Source: Penium margaritaceum (taxonomy: Eukaryota > Streptophyta > Zygnematophyceae > Desmidiales > Peniaceae). Taken from it: a DNA stretch of 27,168 nt. The stretch is taken from assembly GCA_023375785.1 (NCBI GenBank), contig SZWC01003934.1, positions 84,080 through 111,247 on the forward strand, in the 5' to 3' direction. The translations under genes and the position numbers were made by a program. The notes beneath the pieces are model-generated. The model worked only from the letters and a program-made list of their open reading frames with translations, had not been told where the DNA came from and did not search any database. Of this stretch, positions 22,301 to 27,168 are shown in pieces. Every line of letters begins with the position of its first letter. Position 1 is the first letter of the stretch.

Positions 22301-22499
22301 TAAAGCACGCCTGTGCTTCCAAAGTATACAACATCTAGGGCGGCCATCGTGTTGTTGGATAACATTAAACTTCTTACTCTACAACTTAGTGCACTACTCC
22401 ACTTAACTAACTCGTACACATACTACAAGTATTTGAGTGAGATTTAGCTATATGCATTTGAATTTGTGTGCATATCCATATGTAATCTATGCATCGTTC
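19311..22499. other. AT-rich unassigned DNA
   Basis: About 3.2 kb of AT-rich sequence. The longest frame (22032-22406, 124 codons) has no recognised domain and no supporting signals. A TGGTATCA word at 21266-21273 resembles the first half of a Met-tRNA primer site but has no LTR evidence. Nothing else is supported. Confidence 0.4.
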
Positions 22500-22880
22500 A
22501 CAAGGAGGAGGCTCCAGCGAATGGTGAGTGGGCCTCAACGTGCGTCGAATCCACCAAGCGACAGTGCAGCAGCGTCGAGTCCCGCCGCATGTCATCTGCA
22601 CACCAATGTACACAAGCCGAGAGGACACAACAGAGTATAATGAGAGATGCACGAAAACCAACATCGATCGCAACGATGGACACAAAATAACTCCGTCCAT
22701 ATTTAAGATGCAAATATGTTCGTTGAGTCAACATCGACTTCATTTTCGTGAGGGAGAGATTTCTCAAATGAAATTACTCATCACACCTCGCTCTTTTGTT
22801 TTTAACATCGTAGCAAACTGAAGTGAACAGAGTAAAGTGAACAGGACTCTTTCGCTCATTCACGTAACGAATGAGTGAAA
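22500..22880. other. GC-richer patch ending in a hairpin
   Basis: Overlapping short frames on both strands at 22437-22821 reflect higher GC, not a recognised gene. At 22850-22861 and 22869-22880 lies a 12-bp stem with one mismatch and a 7-nt loop (TTTCGCTCATTC with GAATGAGTGAAA). No function is evident. Confidence 0.45.
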
Positions 22881-23395
22881 AATTCCTTGAACGGGTGAGT
22901 ACGCACAGGGTCGATAGGTCCATTCGAAGGAGTTTTTGCTCGTTCTGGTTGCGAACAAGCACATAATGTGACTGTGGGCATCCATCGTCGCGTGATTGTG
23001 ATATACGTGAAAGACTATGGCCAATGTCTGGCGATGAAAAAAAAGCATCCAATGTTGCACTAAGGTGCACAGGGTTACGTAGTAAGCTTTGCAAAGTTGG
23101 CTATAAGTGAAACCAAAAGAGTTTGGAAGACAAAAGTAGGGAAAAACATAATGTAAAGAGTCCACTTCATCTCAACTTTATGTGTAATGTTTTTGTTTCG
23201 TTTGATATAATTGTTATTATGCTTGTACTCTTCCCAAAGTACATTCAAATGTGACCTCTGGAAAACATTGTTTGGAATCACTTGTGCAAATCAACATTTT
23301 GAAATCAATATTCTTTAAAAATGGTTGTATTTTACCCATTTTCACACATGGGTTTGTTCCATGGACTACCTTCCACACGTTTATTGTATCCATAC
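22881..23395. other. Unassigned DNA left of the copia element
   Basis: Mixed-composition sequence with short frames only. It becomes AT-rich before an abrupt rise in GC at about 23.40-23.44 kb, where the copia LTR is placed. Confidence 0.4.
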
Positions 23396-24031
23396 TGTTG
23401 TGCTTTGTGCCGTTCCTGTACAATTTACTATGACCACTCGGCCGTGTCCATACTCGTGCAGATCCCTGAGGCAGGCGGCCCTGGTGACACCGGCGCGACG
23501 ACAGGCGGCGGACTACCCGCTTGGAGCTGACCGACCACTGTTCCAGAGCCCCACATGCCACCGGGACTCGTTGCTGTGCCTTCTACGTCTTGCAGGCGCC
23601 TCTCGGCGGACTGGCCATGAGGCCTATTTGCATGTTTTTGCATTGTATGCTCGCTGACAGTCGATGGATGCATGCATGTGACCAGTCGCTTCGTCCGTCT
23701 TTTGATTCTGCACGTCTAGGTTCAGACGGCGTAGGGTTCTGACATGTGTGCGCAAAGTTGCGGCCAAAACAATGGTTTTGGGCCGGTTTTAGGACAGCTC
23801 TTGGACTGCCGCGTGCAACACCCGCCGTGCGCCGCGGCAGGTATTTATGCCCTGGACCTATCAGTTGTCATTCCTCTCTGCATATGCTATACGAAAGCAT
23901 TCTGACACTGTGTCTTGTGTCTCCTAGCCAAACCCTTGCCGTTGTGTGTACGACCTGTGACTGTCGTCACAGTCTGACCAGGCACTGACGCCCGGTCAGC
24001 GGCTGTGTTGCTAGGAAGCTTCTACGCACTT
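23396..24031 (+). repeat. Putative 5' LTR of the copia element
   Basis: The segment precedes the primer site. It begins at a TGTTG word (23396) at the point where AT-rich flank turns GC-rich, and ends close to CGCA or CTTTCTC just before TTGGTATCAGAGC. A TATA-like TATTTAT (23842-23848) lies about 190 bp before the primer site, a reasonable distance for the R-U5 part. The exact ends are uncertain by tens of bases. Confidence 0.55.
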
Positions 24032-24036
24032 TCTCT

Positions 24037-24049
24037 TGGTATCAGAGCA
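24037..24049 (+). promoter_or_regulatory. Primer-binding site, initiator Met-tRNA
   Basis: TGGTATCAGAGCA is an exact match to the standard plant LTR-retrotransposon primer site complementary to the 3' end of initiator methionine tRNA. It fixes the element's orientation and the approximate LTR end. Confidence 0.95.
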
Positions 24050-24069
24050 GTGAGACAGTTCTCACTGAG

Positions 24070-24620
24070 CTGCGCAGTAGAGACGCAGCAGAGTAGCAGC
24101 AGTGAGAGTCACCACTGCAGCAGCGTTTCTGGGATCTGTTGGAGACGGCCGGTCGCCGTCAACGTACTCCACCCACCACGTGAGATCGCAACTGCAGAGG
24201 CAGCAGCAGCGATGTGTACCGCCACGCAAAGGTGCGTGGCGACTACGGTGCGTGCAGCCGCCCTCCCACAGCCGCAATAGCATAACAGCAGCAGCAGAGG
24301 CGGCGGCGGCAGCAGCGTAGCAGCAGCGTAGCAACAGCGGCCGCTATAGTAGCGTGGTAGCAGCGGCAACAGCAGTGTTGGTAGCAGCAGCGCAGTAGCG
24401 GCAGTGGCACAGCAGGAGCAGTGGTAGTCACGGCGGTAGTAGTGGTAGCAGCAGGAGCGCGCGGCGGCGGCAGCCAGTAGTAGCGCGCGGCAGCGGCAGC
24501 CAGTAGCAGCCGCAGCGCACAGCAATAGCCACCGCGCGTAGCAGCAGCAGCAGCAGCGCAGCCGCTGCTGCCACCGCTGCACACGCAGCTACGCAGCTGC
24601 TGCTGCAGCTGACAGCAGAG
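24070..24620 (+). repeat. AGC/CAG-rich cryptic trinucleotide leader
   Basis: About 550 bp dominated by interrupted AGC, AGT and GGC triplets, between the primer site and gag. Runs of pure AGC are short (up to about five units) and interspersed with TAG, CGG and CGC triplets. On the minus strand it gives long frames rich in Leu, Cys, Ala and Tyr (up to 157 codons), which are repeat artefacts. It would form the untranslated leader of the element RNA and could fold extensively through CAG/CTG pairing. Confidence 0.85.
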
Positions 24621-24764
24621 CTATAGCAACAGCTAGGCGGAAGCTGCTGCGTAGCTTCCGCGGGGATGTCGCGCGCCACCACAAAGCGGCTCCATGCGCG
24701 GCAAAACCTTGACAAAAGAAAAAAAAGAGGAGAAGACGAGCTGATGGTAGCAATTTTTTATTAC

Positions 24765-24814
24765 TGACGTCATCAGGTCGTGCTGACGTCAGCAGCCACT
24801 TGCTGATGTCAGCA
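24765..24814. promoter_or_regulatory. Three evenly spaced TGA(C/T)GTCA palindromes
   Basis: TGACGTCA occurs at 24765-24772 and 24784-24791, and TGATGTCA at 24804-24811. The starts are 19 and 20 bp apart. The second is embedded in the 12-bp perfect palindrome GCTGACGTCAGC and the third in TGCTGATGTCAGCA. TGACG is the core bound by plant TGA-type bZIP factors, and repeated TGACG motifs drive viral and stress promoters. Position downstream of the LTR suggests a leader enhancer or a structural RNA element. The spacing is seen; binding is inferred. Confidence 0.6.
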
Positions 24815-24923
24815 TAACACTTAGCAAAATTTTTACCCGGAAAGTCAAAAGTTGCCAGCGTTTCACCTTCCTGAGAAACGCAAACGGTTTTGAACTCTGG
24901 CAAACTTGATCTGTTGTCCCATA

Positions 24924-27168
24924 ATGAGCGGCGACATGAGTTCGCCCGACGACAAGGACAAGGGACCAGGTGATCCCTCCTCCTCTTCTTCAAGGGTATT
25001 GAGTCCTCGCTCGTAGGCCATTGCGGACCTGCGCAGCCAGCAGGAGGAGATGCGTCGTCTGCAACGAGAGTAGACTGACGTGATCCGCACGCTGACTGAG
25101 CTCCTGCGCGCTCAGTCCACGGCTTCTTCGCGGATTTCTGAGGGAGCTGCCAGCGTTGTGGCCTCCACCCAGCACTCGGCACAGGTGCCCGTGACAGGTG
25201 CTCCGCCTGCTTCACCTCCTTGTGTGGTTTCTCCACCACTTGCGGACCTCCTTGATGACGAGCCATTCATGCCAGGCTTCGAGAATGACTCGCAGGAGCA
25301 AGATATTTGTCTCCTACAGAAGCGCCTCCGTCAGCTACAGACGGGTATCCGACCTCCACCCGTGTCCCCGATACGACCGTCACCTGACTTCCCCGGTGAT
25401 CACCCCCTTCCAGGAGTTTTCCCCGTCAATCGCCCTCCTCAGCCTGCGGTTGCTCTCCCCACGGAGCGGCAGCCAAAGGACTTTGAGGCACCACCTCCAC
25501 GGTACATCAGCGAGGATGGATTTGACTGCTGGGAGATCCTGTTTCAGGCGTGGGCCACTTTCGAGGGAGTGTGGCCTTACTACCACAGCCCATACCAGCC
25601 TACAGATCCAGCACAGGTGCTGACAGCAGCCAGGGCCATGCGAGGACTTCTCTACGCCATGCCACGTGAGACTGTCGTTGACTTCCGCCCCTTCCTTGAT
25701 GAGGCTGGCACAGGCACCGGAGNGCGGCAGCCAAAGGACTTTGAGGCACCACCTCCACGGTACATCAGCGAGGATGGATTTGACTGCTGGGAGATCCTGT
25801 TTCAGGCGTGGGCCACTTTCGAGGGAGTGTGGCCTTACTACCACAGCCCATACCAGCCTACAGATCCAGCACAGGTGCTGACAGCAGCCAGGGCCATGCG
25901 AGGACTTCTCTACGCCATGCCACGTGAGACTGTCGTTGACTTCCGCCCCTTCCTTGATGAGGCTGGCACAGGCACCGGAGCAGATCCGCGTGGAGGCTGG
26001 GATTAGGCATTGTCCCTACTGGCCGCAGAGACGGACGCCACGCGTGCGTCACACATTCGTGCTTTCCACTCGCTCCTTCAGGGACAAGCGGAGCCTGCGG
26101 CGGTTTACTAGCGACACGCCATGCGTATCTACACGCGTCTGGGGACCTCAGGGGGCATACAGTTGTGGGCACTTTGGACGATCATGCTCGGAGTTCGCCT
26201 TGAGTTCACCGACATATTCACACGGTACAGCGACGCTGCTCTTGAGCCTTTCTCAATCACCCTGCAGCTGCTCCCTTGGGCCCACCAGGTTTTCCTCCAG
26301 GTGACGTCGGCCCGCGAGGCAGTAGTAGCACATCAGGAGACTTCCCTCGCTGCAGCAGTCCTCGCCTCACCACCATCTTCCCTCTTGCAGTCAACCTCAT
26401 CTACCTCCATCACGACCTCATCTTCCTCCTCCTCTTCGACCCCGTCTACACCCACGCAGACGCAGGGCGTTGGCGCAGCCACCCAGGGGAAGAAGAAGAA
26501 TAGGAAGCGCGGATCGGGTCAGCAGAAGTCATCATCCAGTGGTAGTAGTGGCCGTTCCGTGCATTGCTACAACTGTGGAGGTGCCCATCGCTACACTGAG
26601 TGCCAACAGCCGCTTGACTGGGAGCCCATCACTCGCGGACTTCAGGCTGCCCATGTTGCCCGCACGACGTCCGGCACGTCGACCGCACACTCCTCTGGAC
26701 GTGCGGCGACCACAACCGCAGCTGTTCCTCTATCCTCACCGGCGAGCAGCAGTGATCCAGACCCACGTGACCGCACCATCGCCGAGCTCTGTCATCTTCT
26801 GGCGCTTCGCTTTCAAGGTGATGCGAGTGTGTTGTCATCGTCGAGTGGGTCACAGACTGCTTGTTCGTCCGTCCTCGTGACTCGTGATGACACGTGTGGG
26901 GGAGCACAGTCCGCATGTGATGATGACGGGCCTGAATGCACTGACTGGATTCATGAGTCTCACCTTTGTGATGTACGTCGTTCCTTCCCACTGACGGCTC
27001 AGCGTCCCGATGATGCCGAGTGTTCCATTGCTCGTTGTATAGTGACGTCCACCAGTCGTGACTCCGGTGGCACTTGGATCATCGATTCCGGTGCCACCCA
27101 CCACATGACGTGTCGTCGTAGTGACTTTGTGGTACTTGGTCATGTCACGAATGTCCGTTCTGTTCATA
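24924..27168 (+). pseudogene. gag-pol: Copia gag-pol frame, four in-frame TAGs, runs off window end
   Basis: The ATG at 24924 opens a frame that stays in register to the window end. The N-terminal region is Ser-rich, then a likely coiled coil (DLRSQQEEMRRLQRE), a Pro-rich linker, the Gag core (FDCWEILFQAWATFEGVW), a Ser/Thr tract, and a basic patch (GKKKNRKRG). Next comes a zinc knuckle CYNCGGAHRYTEC (26565-26603; spacing C-x2-C-x3-H-x4-C, one shorter than usual). The copia protease active site follows as WIIDSGATHHM, with catalytic Asp at 27084-27086. Four stops interrupt it, at 25014, 25071, 26004 and 26109. All are TAG, and no frameshift is seen. An N and an exact 257-bp duplication (25466-25980) are probably an assembly error that happens to keep the frame. 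Expression without readthrough would fail, so it is listed as a pseudogene. Confidence 0.85.
25466..25980 (+). repeat. Exact 257-bp duplication joined by a single N
   Basis: 25466-25722 and 25724-25980 are identical base for base and separated by one N at 25723. The period of 258 keeps the gag frame. Identity without a single difference, together with an ambiguous base at the junction, points to two overlapping contig ends joined with a gap symbol rather than a biological duplication. If so, one copy and the N should be removed from any analysis of Gag length. Confidence 0.95.

Larger units (their letters stand above)
23396..27168 (+). mobile_element. Ty1/copia LTR retrotransposon, 5' part, cut by window end
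   Basis: From left to right: a GC-rich LTR, a perfect Met-tRNA primer site (24037), a long AGC-rich leader, and gag joined in one frame to a copia-type protease at the window edge. Integrase, RT, RNase H and the 3' LTR must lie outside. High GC and abundant CpG contrast with the decayed chromovirus, so this copy is probably much younger or little methylated. The left border is inferred from the composition step and a TGTTG start; without the second LTR it cannot be fixed. Confidence 0.85.

Noticed and set aside
22032..22406. 124-codon plus-strand frame containing HPQSD, reminiscent of gypsy integrase
   Set aside because: The residues after HPQSD do not follow the integrase pattern, and no other integrase motif lies nearby.
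24109..24584. Long minus-strand frames rich in Leu, Cys, Ala and Tyr (up to 157 codons)
   Set aside because: They are antisense readings of the AGC-rich leader with no domain, and composition alone explains their length.
24589..25266. 225-codon minus-strand frame
   Set aside because: It is antisense to the copia leader and gag start and has no recognisable motif. GC-rich coding DNA often leaves the opposite strand open.
25014..26111. Reassigned TAG codon or U-to-C RNA editing as the reason for the amber stops
   Set aside because: The chromovirus in the same window has TAA, TGA and TAG alike, giving no sign of code change. Stop-removing U-to-C editing is known from plant organelles, not nuclear transposons.

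Overview
This window looks like repeat-dominated nuclear DNA from a land plant or a close relative. The evidence is a Ty3/gypsy chromovirus with a C-terminal chromodomain, a Ty1/copia element primed by initiator-Met tRNA (TGGTATCAGAGC), and the near absence of credible host genes across 27 kb. I cannot name the species. No rRNA, tRNA, CRISPR or intact host protein-coding gene was found. Most open frames are short chance frames in AT-rich DNA or antisense shadows of GC-rich transposon DNA.

Layout. 1-176 is a hexanucleotide microsatellite (TATATC). 177-5330 is mostly AT-rich and unassigned, with one more GC-rich patch (about 815-1260) and a diverged two-unit tandem duplication (4038-4430). 5340-5560 is one copy of a dispersed repeat, here called repeat R, with a second copy at about 10770-10980. 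6112-6867 holds an unusual series of at least seven separate hairpins around a large foldback with arms of about 75-80 nt. 6900-8352 is featureless.

8353-17730 is an old, broken chromovirus. It has two diverged LTRs, a decayed Met-tRNA primer site, and remnants of gag, protease, reverse transcriptase, RNase H, integrase and chromodomain in canonical order, followed by a polypurine tract. Two later blocks sit inside it. One, between protease and RT, carries repeat R and a 64-bp tandem repeat. The other, between RNase H and integrase (13985-15250), is a three-unit tandem array of foldback sequences. 17731-23395 is AT-rich and unassigned except for small GC-rich patches with hairpins (18990-19310 and 22500-22880).

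From about 23.4 kb to the window end the DNA turns GC- and CpG-rich. This is the 5' part of a much younger Ty1/copia element: LTR, primer site, a long AGC-rich leader, three closely spaced TGA(C/T)GTCA palindromes, then gag running into the protease in one reading frame. That frame is open for about 2.2 kb except for four stops, all TAG. It also contains an exact 257-bp duplication separated by a single N, which is probably an assembly artefact. The element continues past the right edge.

No host pathway or operon is visible. The window is best read as layers of transposon insertion: an ancient chromovirus, later insertions into it, and a recent copia element at the right. The least explained structures are the hairpin cluster at 6.1-6.9 kb and the tandem foldback array at 14.0-15.2 kb.
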